A DNA stretch of 64,000 nt, taken from assembly GCF_020740795.1 (NCBI RefSeq), contig NC_067312.1, forward strand, positions 59,582,405-59,646,404, written 5' to 3'. Both the position numbers and the translations under genes were made by a program. Position 1 is the stretch's first letter. Every line of letters begins with the position of its first letter. This DNA is from Apus apus. Lineage: Eukaryota; Chordata; Aves; Apodiformes; Apodidae. Under the pieces are notes generated by a model that did no database searches, was not told where the DNA came from, and worked only from the letters and a program-made list of their open reading frames with translations. This document shows, piece by piece, positions 20,601-33,600 of this stretch.

Positions 20601-23600
20601 ACTCTGTCCCAGGAGCTCACAGGTTCTTTCCATGCAAAGAGTTAATCTGTTTTGTTAAAGAAAGTGGCAGAGGATCTGTCAAACCTTGTCTGGAGTGATA
20701 CAGGTTTTTAAAAGCAGATAGGGGAGAATTTTAAAGTGTCTGTGGGAGGGACCAAAACCAAGAACACGGGGGTTTGATTCGACAGGTAAGTTTGCTTATG
20801 GGCAGGAGAAAGTTTAAAACACTATTGAGGTGACTGAGAGGCTGCAGCAGAGATCAGTCTGCTAGGAAAGGCAGACTTCTTTTTACAACTTATAAAACTG
20901 CTAGACATTTTCAGGACAAAAGTAACAGACTGAAAGCTGACTATGGTGTAAAAATATGTAATAATTGAGGTTGTATATAGAAATAAAAACCGAGATTCTG
21001 GCTTAATATTATAATATGTTTTTAGTTTGCTTACTAACTTGACAAGGTAGGGACAGTGCTTTGTCAAGGCCTTTATCTACATCAGATGAAACAGAAAGCT
21101 GACATGAGGAAAAACTGCAGAGAAAATCAAGTATTTAAAGGGATTTAGAGGATTAATGTAGAATGCTGATTCTATTTTCAAAAGTCACATGAGCCTATAT
21201 TTTTATTCCAGAGGACTTTAAAAATTGTACCCGTTATTACATTGCAAAATATTGATGTTGATATTAACAAACTATGCAGAATGAGGCTGTACGGAGGTTG
21301 CAATGAGTTAATGGTTTGTTTTTAGGAATTTAGATGCTCAGAGTATACAATCAGCTAATTTGTCTAAGTTGGACTTTGTCTCTGAGTTGCCATTAACACT
21401 AACTACTTAGGACTTCAAATTGTAAGGCTGCATCTGCAAAATTATAGCAAACACCATTATTGCAGTCTGAAAATCTAGACACTAATACATGTGGATTTGC
21501 TTACAAAGAGAAAAAGAAGTTTCTTTGATTCACAGTACCCATCACATTTGTGCATTGTTAATATACTAGAGGCTACAAAAAGTGGGAGAACATTAGAAAA
21601 TAAAAATACTCTCTTTCCTTCCTGGAATAGTAGGCATGTATTTGCATTCTTGAAGCAATTTTGGGCTTGGACAAGTAATAAAAATAAAACTGAAAGTATG
21701 AGTAATACTTCTTATAATAGTAAGTTTACAAATTGGAGAGGCAACCTTTATAAAATTACTGATTGTTTTCCCCCAATATATATGTTCCTTTCCTTTTCAA
21801 ACAGGTTGCTGCATCTCTGAAGGTAATAACTAGTTGTTGATAGTTCTTAACTTTGTGTGTGGAAGGACATGCATGCATTTCTTCCTTGTGTTCATCTATT
21901 CAAAATATTAGCCATATATTAAAGGAAGAGGAACCCAGCATGGCTGTCTTCAACAAAACCAATGAAAGTTTTCTATTTTACAAGTGTTACATGTGGGTAG
22001 AGAAAACTCTTTAATCCTGAAATCATATATCCAATAAAATAAAGGAATATAAGCAGGGAAAATAAACCTTTTTCTTTTTTTTTTTTAAATTTCTCTACAA
22101 ATAGCTAATTCTTTCACTGTGGGATCAGTTCTTCCCAGTCCAAAAGGATCACGTACTTGAGTGTGGAGATATCCAAAGTTTACCATGGATCAATACATGA
22201 CATCAATACCTCAAATGCAGCCTTCAGATCATGGGTGCACCTGCACCTACTGGTCACCCAGCTTCACATTCTCTCCTCTGATACTTCTACAGTAGGACAC
22301 AAATCTCACAACTCAGTATGTTTCTTAGAGTGTAAAAAGGTGAATCAGCTAATTGGGTAGACTGTCATTATAGACAAGAATTACAGCACTGAACATGATA
22401 GATTCAGCCACAGGGTGGAGGCATCTCAAAAATGAGGGTGTTCTCTATCTTATTTTCATGTTAGTATGTTTTTAAGATGCACATTTATACAATTAGGCAT
22501 TTCCCACACTAATCAAAATAGGAAGTATATGCAGTAATATAATGGGACATACATGATTGCAAATCCTAATTCATTTACACCTGTGCAAAGAAAATGCAAA
22601 ATGGATCAACATATGTTTGCTATGTGTAGTGGAAATGCTAATAAAAAATTGGTGAATAGATGTAATCACAAACAGTGAGTTTGGGCAACGGAGGATCCTG
22701 CATTGCTCTTTTCTAATAAAACTAAATGGTGGCTGGGAGCAGTGATTTTTAAGACTGGTGTGCAAAAAGAAGGTTTGGCTCTTAATCTGTGCAATAACAT
22801 ACTAATATATATGCTTCTAATGTTAAGAAAATACTCCTCTCTGCCTTCCCCCCACAAAGAGGGAGAAAGAACCACTGCCTTTTTGGACAGCAGAATCCTT
22901 TAGTACAGCCAGAAAACAGGATGATTATTCCTTCAGTGGTAAAAACACTTTCTCCAAGACTCACTTAAGCACCTCAGTTTCCCCTGGGAAGAGAAGTATT
23001 TAAAGGAAGATAGGTTTAAAGATGTAAATATAACATTTACCTTCCTGAAATTCCTCTATAGTTTAGCTGTATTGTTCAGGTACTCCTCCAGCATATCAAG
23101 TCTAAGGTTCCTGAGTGTTAGATGCTGGTCTTCCTGAAAGGATGCTTCTCTGTCCTTTTGGTATAGTGTTTGCAATTGTTGTTCCATACTTAGAAAAGAC
23201 ATACAAAGCTTTCTTTCAAAACCTTAAAAACTTTGTTCTCCTCATTTTTTTTAGACCCATTTAGACAGATCAATGGAGAAGTTTGGTTCAGAAAAATCAA
23301 TAGTGCTGAAAGTAGACTATGAAGGTTATCTAGTACTATATAGTTTGGAAAACTAGGTAAAAAAAACCCAGTGTTTCAACAAGCTGTGGGTAAAATCCAG
23401 GCTGCAAAGTAAGTCAGTGGCAAAAGTCCCACTGACACCCTTAGGCCAGAGTTTTTCCCTAAATACCCAGTAGGTAGCTTGAGACATGATACCTTTAGGT
23501 GTTCCCTGCAGTACCAAAGCAGTAGTTAACTAGATTGCAGGGATGGACTGGAGCACAGCACTGAGACTCAGATTCGTTAAGAGCCTTAACTCGAAGTTTG

Positions 23601-24044
23601 GTTTCATCTGCTTGACAAACAAAGGATCACCTGCACTGTAGCTGTACCTCTGCCAGCCAATTAGGGCCAAAGAGAAGGGTTTTGTAGTGCTTTAGATTAT
23701 ATCGGTTATCTTCTATTTAAGGAAATACCCAAGTAATATGGATGTAAAATCAAAGAGTTTTTTGTTTCTTCATGTTCCTGCTCCTCAATCGTTTAAGTGA
23801 AGAACACCAGTTTCTTGTGTCCTAGAGCACCAGGACACAGCTCTTGTTTCAGAGAAACTGCAAAATTTGTTGATAAATGAGCCAAATTCTGCAGTATTTC
23901 ACTTCAGAAATTAAGATCCTATGTAATCTGGGAGTCCTGAGCATGAAGCACAAAGGAAACAGTAACTCCACCAATGAGAAGAGCAAAAATGTATTTAGGA
24001 AGAGAAAAATAATCTTGGTTAGGTTATTTTAAATATTGTGGGGG

Positions 24045-24112
24045 TTTTGTTGTTGTTGTTGTTGGGGTTGTTTTTATGTGTTTGTTTCTGTTTGTGGGGT
24101 TTTTTTCTTTAG
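24045..24112. repeat. G/T-rich simple repeat
   Basis: GTT trinucleotide run followed by mixed G/T sequence, almost without A or C. Confidence 0.75.
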
Positions 24113-25493
24113 TTGTTTTACTAATTGCTATTTATCCTCAATAATTAGTTATCCTAATGAAAATGTCAGTGGGGAGGGGATTTATCAGCATTTTGGCTGT
24201 ACGTAGGAGCTCATGCTGATACCCTTTTTCTTCCAAGTAATTGTTGAGTAAGCTGCCAAGTGCAGTGTTTCAATCTTAGACTTTTCAGGGTGGAATAACA
24301 AACAGCCTTCCATTCCCATTTAAACCCTCTCTGGCAATTAATTTTCTCACTCCCTCTGAAGCTGTACATACACAGTATCATCCAACAGTCATGGCCTTCT
24401 AGGGCTCCATGTGTACCTAACACATCCACACAAAAACAGCCTTCCAAGTTGCTGGCAATCAGGACAACAGTAATTTTCCCCAGCTAAATCTCTTCAGTCT
24501 GTCTCCAACCAAACACTGTGCTCTCACATGCAAAGCATGCATTTAGGCTGACTAAGCACAATTTTTTATCAGCAAGGTATGCACAGTCAAGTGTATTTGA
24601 CTCAAATACAGAAACATAGATTGGTTTACTCAGTTAAAAGCCTTAATCTGGCAACTAGAGATATTAGGTAGAGCTAAAGAAATCCAGTGTGCTTATGGAT
24701 CCTGCTTTACTTTTGGCCTGCAAAATAGAATGCTAAGTGTAGGCAGGAATTTCTTCACTGGCACCAACAGAGGATTGAGCTCCTAGGGGCGAGAGATGTG
24801 TGCTTCCTCCGTGATAACTTTGCTTCTTCATATGACCTTCACTTTCTAGTCTGACACAAAAAGGCCTCTAAATTATCATTATGCTACGTGTTACTACAAA
24901 ATTGACAAACATTCCTGGCTGCCACAACTTAAGACAATACACTAGCTGAAAGCTGTAGGAGCTTTAGTAAGACATACGTAGAAAAGGAATCTTTGTTCAA
25001 GAGCATAAAGTTTACTTTCAGAATTCATTCTTTTCAGTGGCTGGATGAAGCCAAAAGACATAGTTATCATTAAAGGATACCTACATTTAAAAAATATTCC
25101 TTTTGGATGACCCTGTCATCCTAAGAACGGGAAATAATGAAAATTCTGTGTTGTGTCCAAAGAACTGCTGCAAAGGTTATAGGAATTTTTTATGACCATT
25201 AACTTGAAATCAGTGCAGTGATTTCACTTTAATCCTCAAAATTACTGATCAACCTTTTTAACCTAGTCAGCTATTTACTGTGATGTAAAAATGAGGAAAC
25301 AGTTGCTCGGGTGAGATAAACAAGCAACTTCTTATCATTGCAAAATTGAATTGGGCAAATGCAAGAGCAAAATGGCTTTTTACATTCTGTTTTCAGTAGT
25401 TACCACTTTTTGTCTTATTGTTAAACTCTATATTCCTGCTTTGTGTTACCTTAAAAAAAAACAAAACAACTGTTCTTCCTACCCACTTTTCTT

Positions 25494-25540
25494 CTTTTGT
25501 TTTCTTTTTTTTTTTCTTTATTCTTTTTTTTTTTTTTTAA
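25494..25540. repeat. T-rich low-complexity tract
   Basis: Two T runs joined by short C-containing interruptions. Confidence 0.8.
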
Positions 25541-27029
25541 CATTTGCCACATTCCTAGATGTTACAAGAAATTTAAGCATGCAGACAGGTTTGCTCAGGT
25601 GTTTTGGCTAACAAAGGTCAAGAAGATTTGGTTATAAATATGTAAATCATTAATTGTAGCATGTGTTCCTTTTACTGTGTTGCTGAGAATTGTACAGAAC
25701 AGAGATTAAATGCTTCCCTATAGGCTGCAGCTATTTTCCCTCCATGCCAGAGTTAACTCTGCCCTAGTGCAAGACAGTGTCTGCTCAGTTGTATTGATTC
25801 CTTCTGCCAGTCACTTGAACATCCACAAAGAGATAACATTACATGGAGTTTTCCATCATGGGAGTCCTTGCTTTTCCCAGAGAACAGAGCCTTCATTTAA
25901 TGTGCTATAATATCAAATATTGTAAGGGTGTCAATCTGCCATTTTGTCAGATGCTTTGATGCCCATACGTGTTTATAACAGCAAGGAACTTGGAACAGAT
26001 CTGAGAGTCTGTAGCCTCAGGTGTCTGGTCCCAGAGCATGAGTACTCCCACTAAGTTCAGTGAGAACCTTTTTGAGCTTAAAGAGAAATTTGTGATTTAT
26101 TAACTTGTATATTGATGTCTACCTGAACACGTGGTAAGCAGAAGCCTATATCCCAAAAGTATGCTTGCAAGTTATAGGTCAAACCTATGGCTGTTGCAGT
26201 ATGGCACCCTCTGAGAGTAAACATTAGTTATGTGGTAAAGACCAGGGATCTACAGCAGATCCCAGCTGGTGCAGCTAGTGACTTTTCAAATGGTGGTGTT
26301 TAGTCGCTAAGAGCATTCAGACAGCCTTAACAAGGGTCAGGTTTGGGATATCACTGTTAGGGCAGTATTGCAGTCAAACTTAACATGCCCCCTTTTTGAG
26401 TGGAAGTTTGGACAGGCTGTCCCACTCCAAACATGTCTGTGGATCTCTGGTGGAGGCAGCCTCACTGGGGCTCCAGGGGTTGTGGTGTGGCTGACTGGCA
26501 AAACTGGACCAAAGAGCAGGATTGAACTGCACTGAACTGATACTGCAGGCATACCCAGGGCATGCAGCCTTTGATGCATGTGCTTCTCATTGCAGCAGAG
26601 GGATTGCCATAAATAGCTACTACTGAAGGGAAACTTTCAGTATGCAAGATGCTTTCTTAGCAGCAGCAAGATTAGCGCTCAAGGAAAACTTGGAAAGGCA
26701 AGGAATGAAAGCTTATAGAAGAAGCAAAAAAACTTGCAAAGTAGCTAGCTTTGAAAAAGCATGTGTAAGAGCCAGTAGTGAGAGCCATGCTAATGTTTTG
26801 GCATCCAAATGCAACTAGCAACCTTTGACTTTATGCCAGTTCAGCACTGGGTGTGAAACTCTTGGCAGTTTGCCCCAGCTTCACAGCATTTTTAGATCTG
26901 GAGTGAGAGAGCAGACAGAGAGAAAAGAGACCTGAATATTCACAGGATTTTATAAGTCTTGTTTCTGTTTCTCTTTTCTACTTAAAAGAAACTAGTCATG
27001 CTTTTTGGGACCATGGAAGACCGAAATCA

Positions 27030-28713
27030 ATTAACCTGAATGGCTTCTTTGCCTCTGTCTTTACTGCCACAGACTCTCCCCAGGAGCCCCAGATCCCAAA
27101 AGCCCCAGAAGATGTCAGGATGAAGAAGCAGTTTGCTTTGGTAGATGAGGATTGGGTTACGGATCAGTTATGCAATCTGGACATCCATAAATCGATGGGT
27201 CCAGATGGAATGAACCTGTGGGTGCTGAGGCAACTGGTGGAGGTCATTGCTAGGCCACTCTCCATCATCTTTGGTAAGTCGTGGGCAACAGGAGAGGTAC
27301 CTGAGGACTGGAGGATAGCAAATGTCACTCCAGTCTACAAGAAAGGCAAGAAGCAGGACCCAGGTAACTATATGGTCAGCCTCATCTCCATCCCTGGGAA
27401 GGTGATGGAATAACGTATTCTTGGCGCTGTCTCTAGGCATATCAAGGATGAGGGGTTTATTAGGAGCAGTCAACATGCTTTTACCAAGGGGAAGTCATGT
27501 TTGACCAATCTTATAGCCTTCTATGAGGCAGTAACTAGGTGGATAGATGATGGCAGGGCAGTAGATGTGGTTTATCTTGATTTCAGTAAAGCATTTGACA
27601 CTGTCTCCCACAGCATCCTTGTAGATAAACTGAAGAAGTGTGCTCTTGATGGTCAGGTAGTGAGATGGATTGTGAACTGATTGAAAGGAAGAAGTCAGAG
27701 AGTTGTGGTCAATGGGACAGAATCTAGTTGGAGGTCTGTGACTAGTGGAGTCCCTCAGGGGTCAGTACTGGGACCGGTGTTGTTCAATATCTTCATCAAC
27801 GACCTGGATGAGGGTACAGAGTGTGCCCTCAGCAGGTTTGCTGATGGCACAAAACTGGGAGGAGTGGCTGACACACCAGAAGGCTGTGCTGCCATTCAGC
27901 AAGACCTGGACAGGCTGGAGAGTTGGGTGAGGAGAAACTTGATGAAATTCAGCAAGGGCAAGTGTAGAGTCTTGCATCTGGGGAAGAACAACCCCATGTA
28001 CCAGTACAGGTTGGGGGCTGACCTGCTGGAGAGCAGTGTAGGAGAAAGGGACCTGGGGGTCCTGGTGGACGGGAGGATGACCATGAGCCAGCAATGTGCC
28101 CTTGTAGCCAAGAAGGCCAATGGCATCCTGGGGTGTATTAGAAAGGGTGTGGTTAGTAGGTCAAGGGAGATTCTTCTCCCCCTCTATTCTGCCCTGGTGA
28201 GGCCACATCTGGCATACTGTGTCCAGTTCTGGGCCCCTCAGCTCAAGAAGGACAGAGAACTGCTTGAAAGAGTCTAGTGCAGAGCCACAAAGACGATTAA
28301 GGGAGTGGAACATCTCCCTTATGAGGAAAGGCTGAGGGAGCTGGGTCTCTTTAGCTTGGGGAAGAGGAGACTGAGGGGCGACCTCATCAGAGTTTACAAG
28401 TATGTTAAGGCTAAGTGTCAGGAGGATAGAGCCAGGCTTTTTTCAGTGATGTCCAGTCATAGGACAAGGGGCAATGGGTGCAAACTGGAACATAGGAGGT
28501 TCCACGTAAACATCAGAAAAAACTTCTTTCCTGTGAGAGTGACAGAGCACTGGGACAGGCTGCCCAGAGAGGTTGTGGAGTCTCCTTCTCTGGAGACATT
28601 CAAAACCCGCCCAGACACGTTCCTGTGTGATGTACTCTGGCAGGGGGGTTGGACTAGATGATCTTTTGAAGTCCCTTCGAACCCCTAAGATTCTGTGATT
28701 CTGCGATTCTGTG
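27030..28713 (+). mobile_element. CR1 LINE, RT domain to 3' end, inactive
   Basis: This is the longest element here, about 1.7 kb. It starts inside ORF2 (NGFFASVFTATDSPQEP), continues with [55 protein letters not shown] and [11 protein letters not shown], and ends in the CR1 3' tail of ATTCTGTG-type octamers at 28713. It is dead: an in-frame TAA at 27412-27414 replaces the Q codon after VME, a TGA near 27678 replaces the W of NWLKG, and the catalytic motif usually FADD reads FADG. The 5' part is missing, the normal CR1 truncation. The element is non-LTR and typical of birds and reptiles. The 5' edge is approximate. Confidence 0.95.
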
Positions 28714-29140
28714 TAACCCTTTTTCTACAGAAGCAAAAGTATCTGAGATTCTGATAATTATGAATTTTGCTCAGAGTCCTTTTGCTTATCTTTTCCTGTT
28801 TAAAGCAGCTGTCCTCCTCTCATTCAGAGAGGAGTGGAAGGATGGGAGTGGAAGAAGAGGGAGAGCAGGTTGTGTTTCCCAACATTCTTGCTGCAGAACG
28901 CCCTGTCAGGCACAGGAGTTGATCTAGAAGCAGCAGAGTTAGCAGAGGCAAAGCCCACTAACCTTGGGTCACTGGCATGTGAAAGGACTCCCTCGGCCCT
29001 TCTTTCCTGGTTCTACCGTACAGTCATGTACATGGACTTAAGTGCCTGTAGTACCAGCTTTTATTGCCATCATCTTCTCCTATGGGCTTCACTTGGGGAA
29101 CCTCGGTACCAGGCATGGCAGTGATACTTCAAAGCAATGA

Positions 29141-29222
29141 TCATAGAATCATAGAATCATAGAACTATCCAGGTTGGAAAAGACCCTTGGGATCATCAAG
29201 TCCAACCATCATCCCTGCTTTA
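29141..29222 (-). mobile_element. CR1 3'-end remnant
   Basis: Read on the minus strand it ends GTTGGACTTGATGATCCC, then GGTCTTTTCCAACCTGG, followed by three ATTCTATG octamers. This is the last ~80 nt of a CR1 copy, lying about 430 nt from the larger plus-strand copy and opposite to it. Confidence 0.92.
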
Positions 29223-30567
29223 CAAAGTTGCAGTAAGATATAGTGGCAATTCTTACAGGCACAGCTTAGAGCAGTAGTCTGTCCCACAGTCTGCCAAAAC
29301 ACGTGCCTGTTTTTCCCCACGCTGGCTTAGAGGAGGAGACAGAGCAGTGGGGACATTCTTTTCACCACATTGGCAAATCCTATATAACCTTATTTTGTTT
29401 CCCTGCACATCTTGAATAGGATTAAAAAATAGAGTTTTTTCCTTTAAGCTCCAATGAACTTTACTAAGATACTCAGAAACTGCATCAGAAGTTTTAAATA
29501 GTCCTTCTCAATGGTGGTCTCTTGGCACCATCATTTCTAGTCTTAACAGAGGCACTGACACTTTTTCAGTGACAGTTCTTCTATAGCTTCACCAGTGTGG
29601 ATGACATATTAACTTTAAGCAACCTAGATATTTTATTTGCTGTCACAGATCTCTTTAAATATTGACCTCTTTAAACATTAAACATTACAGACAAATACCC
29701 CAGAACTGATGATGCAGGGATTGCAAAACACATTACTGTTTAAACCATGGAATGTGCAACATGACAGTTCAGAGCATCTGTCAGGGCCACCTCCAGCTGC
29801 CTTCTGGAAAGTGCTCTTACCAGCTGTGAGATTTGTGCTAACAGTGGTTTTAGACTTATTTCAGGAAGCATTATTTTCAAATAAGCATTTTGATTAATTG
29901 CTTTAATGACTCCAAATAAATCTCTTACTGTCTGCCCTCTGATTGCTGGAGTTATTAGTTTATAAAAAACAAAGTGTTGTTGATCATTTGGACACACCAG
30001 AAATGAAAGTTTATGACTCGAGATTTAAAACTTCAGTAGTGAGGGCTATATCTTTGTCATTTCCTCTCCTGGTAAAATCTTATTGGTCAGATCTGGTGCT
30101 GAAATCACTTTGGCATTCATGTCTGTGTTGCCTCAGGGAGCTCCCCAACGTCCAGTTTCAAGTTCTCAGAGTCAAACACTTTGCTGGATGAGGGAGAGCA
30201 AATTCTAAGCCATTACCAACCCCTGTCTGAGTTTTCCTGCCAGATCTGTCTCCTTTTCACTACACTTGAAAAAGAAGTAACGACTGTTCTCTGGCAACCC
30301 TCAGAAGAGTGTAAACAATGCCATAGTTACATGCCATACACCAGATACTTTTTACTTCAGCTGAGAAATAATCTTTGCAAGCAAGTTTACCTCTAATCCA
30401 GTAAGAAGACTTTTAGCAAGGGAGGAATTCTCAAGACCACATCCAGACTCAGCGCTTATTGCAGGACGTACAGCTGATGATACGTCTTCAGGACAGAGTG
30501 AAAAACCATGCTTCTACCTTACATTTTAGGTGAGATCAAGAGTGCAGCTTCAAAGCAAAACTGGTTT

Positions 30568-30612
30568 TGTTTGTTTGTTTTGTTTTGTTCTGTTCTGTTT
30601 TGTTTTGTTTTC
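30568..30612. repeat. TTTTG/TTCTG simple repeat
   Basis: Imperfect TTTTG and GTTT units in about 45 nt. Confidence 0.8.
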
Positions 30613-33600
30613 CCCACACACCACACCGCAGAGAGGTCTTAAATAATATTAGCTGGATTACCTGTACCTAACACTAACACAAATGTGTCAATGGAGTGCT
30701 CCAACCACTAATGAGTTTTCCATTCACAGGTCAGATGAGAACCAGTCTGAAGTAAAACCAGTCCAGAGTACCAAGTGCTTTGTTCTACAGTTGCACTCTT
30801 ACTGCGTTACCCTACCTGTCAATATATGGATAACCCAAATGTTCTTTTGATATCCAGTTACCATATATTACATTTTCAACTAGATTATCACCTTCAGTAA
30901 GTGTTGACTAATTAATAAATAATCTAGCAATACATTTTTTAAACCACAAAGCAAAACAAAAGAAATGGTCTCTGGTTCAAAACAGGCATGTCACTTCTCC
31001 CTGATGCCTTTTTTTCCACCACTGCAAAATCTGTGAAGGAAACAGCAAGAGCCAGGGCTTCCAGCTGCAGGCAGGGCTAAGGCTTAGATAGTTAAGACCA
31101 CTTACTTCACCAACTTTGGTGGATGAAATAACTGCACATCCCAGATGAAGGTCTAGACAAATAGTATTTTGCTATAAGCACTGACTACATATTCAAAACT
31201 CAAGGATAGATGTAAATGACTATAAAAAGGACACTACACTAGGACAAATAACAAGATCCACCCAGCTGTTTTCTGTTCTCCGTTCCAAGCCACCATCTTA
31301 ACTACATTAATGAGGACCTGCTGGAAGGATGCCTGGTGAAAGCCATGGGAAACAACAGCTCTATCCCATAATGGTCCACAGACCTTGAGTCAAAACCCTA
31401 CTCTTTAGGTTTCCTGTTGGGTGTTAAGTGTCTCTGTATGTGTCCCTCCATCTATTCACATGCATATATTCTCAGCTCAGTCAGTATTTAGAAATTACTT
31501 CTGCCTCAGATGTTCACATTTCTTTCTTCCAGTTTGAACAATCTTGTTTTGATCTACTTTAAACAAAGAACATGGGTTCTACCTCATATTTTTAAGGAGG
31601 TTTCTCTGAGTCTGTGTTCTAGTTAACGATATTCCTCTCAGCAGAAGCTGCAGGCTAGTTCTGCTCCTAAAGATTCATATTGCTACCTTAAATTTCCAGA
31701 TTCTGTTTCTAAATGAATATTGGTATGCTGGAAAATAATCTACCTGGAAAAATCTCTTTCTGTTTGGGAAAGATATCACTCCTTGGCACCTGAAGTTACT
31801 TCAATGCCTTCCCCATACACCATTTTTCAAAGGCACTGGAGTTCCATCCCTCTCCTGCGTTTCCAGTGCTGCTAGGTCCTGACATTTCAGAGAATTTCTT
31901 CATTTTCTTAGTGACCAAAGAATTTCAGACCTTCTTACCAAGGGTAGATGGAGGTATGCAAAATGACTGCTATAAAGGGAATGCTGTTGAGTGTACATAA
32001 GCTGGAATTTTACTGGGGCTCATTGAATTTTAAAATCTAAGTGGAAGGTTATAGCCAGCTGAACCAACCTGTGAGGCCCTACAGATAAAAGGCACAGGTT
32101 AATTCAGCTGTAAATCTGTGCAGAATGGCATAACCACATGATAACTGTCCAAAGCGGGACTGTTGGTCTAACTTTAAGCAACTGCCGAAAACTATTTTCC
32201 TGAAAACATAACAAACCTAGAATAGACTTATGCCATCCAAAGGGGATTAACTCTTATGCAGAAGATGCCAGGTGACTAAACAACTTTCCCACAAACCCAA
32301 GGCCTAGGACACAAAATTTAACTTTCATGAGAGAATCTGGACTCCTAGACACCTCTGAGCAGACTGACAGCAGTGGTGCTGCTCTTGAGTCTGCTCGATG
32401 TTGGATGAGCTACTAACAATTCTCCTGCCACCTCTGGTGGAAATTAAAATCCAAGACAAGTTACAATAAAAGCAGCAGATGAACTGGCAGCTTTAGCCGA
32501 TGTGCCCTTTAAGCCAAATGAGTCTGAATATTCAATTTTGCAAATGTGATTGTGCAGCTCAAGATAACTTCTGCACTTCTGTGCCACCGCCCTTTAGCTA
32601 CTCACCACCTGCAGTATTTTCCACAATGCATGTCATTGAGACTATCCTGTAAAGATTATTATGAACTTATATGCATGAAGAATTTCCTTTGTGTATGTGA
32701 GGCTCTTCTTTTCCCACTGCCTCTTAAAAAGCCTGCTTCTCCTTCTTTGCCTTCATTGCTGCTGTCTGCACATTCAGAAGGACTTTACTGCAGGAATAAC
32801 AGCATTGGTGGAGCCACTCAAGGGGGACATGCAAAACATCTCAGAAGCTGGCCAAGAGTTCAACAATTTTTCTCTCTTTAAATATAAGAATAGTTCAAAT
32901 CATCCATGTATTTAAAGTCAGAGATATGTTTACATTACTTAATCAGGTTGGGACATTACACAGAAAAAGACTTTAAGTCTGACTTACCTACTGCTTTCTG
33001 CTGGTGCTACCAGAGTCAAGCTGAGCCTGTGACATCAAGTGCAACCAGCATATAAAAAAGGAAACAGCAGAGACTCCTGATTCTTTCACTTAAAGAAGTT
33101 GCTCCACTTGGGGATTTATTTGGCAGAACTTACAATATATCAGATGTGACTGAAGATCTGGAAACTGCTCAGTGACTTGCTTCAGTGTGAAAAAGAAACT
33201 GCTTCAATGCCTTGAAAAGGGAAACTTACCCAAGACAAGTACAATTAAGACTGCAAATTGTTTATGAATGTGAATAAAAATGCAACCAACCAACTCACAC
33301 ATCTAAAAAATGTGTTCCTAAGGCACACAGCTGCACTGTTGGGCTACCTGATGGTCAAATCTCAGAACACAAGCTTTCATCCTCCTGATAAAGAGATTCG
33401 ATTTTAAAGAGTTTATATGGCCAACTTTCTAGCTGTGAAAGGTTGTTGAAGCATTTCAGTTTTGTTTTTCACACACTGTAAAAAGATTTTTTGTTTCAGC
33501 TTGCATGCTTTCAAAGGGACAACAGAAATATTTACAAAGGCACTATTCTCGTCAGTATTTAACTACTGATGGAGATCTCTTCTTCTGCTTGCTGGTGAAA

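Larger units (their letters stand above)
13431..27029. other. intergenic, no gene seen
   Basis: AT-rich DNA upstream of TMED7. Open frames are short (under 110 codons) and show no domain. It holds homopolymer tracts and simple repeats, including a TTCTCC/TCC run at 16619-16646 and a GTT-rich stretch at 24045-24112. I see no tRNA, rRNA or LTR. Confidence 0.6.
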
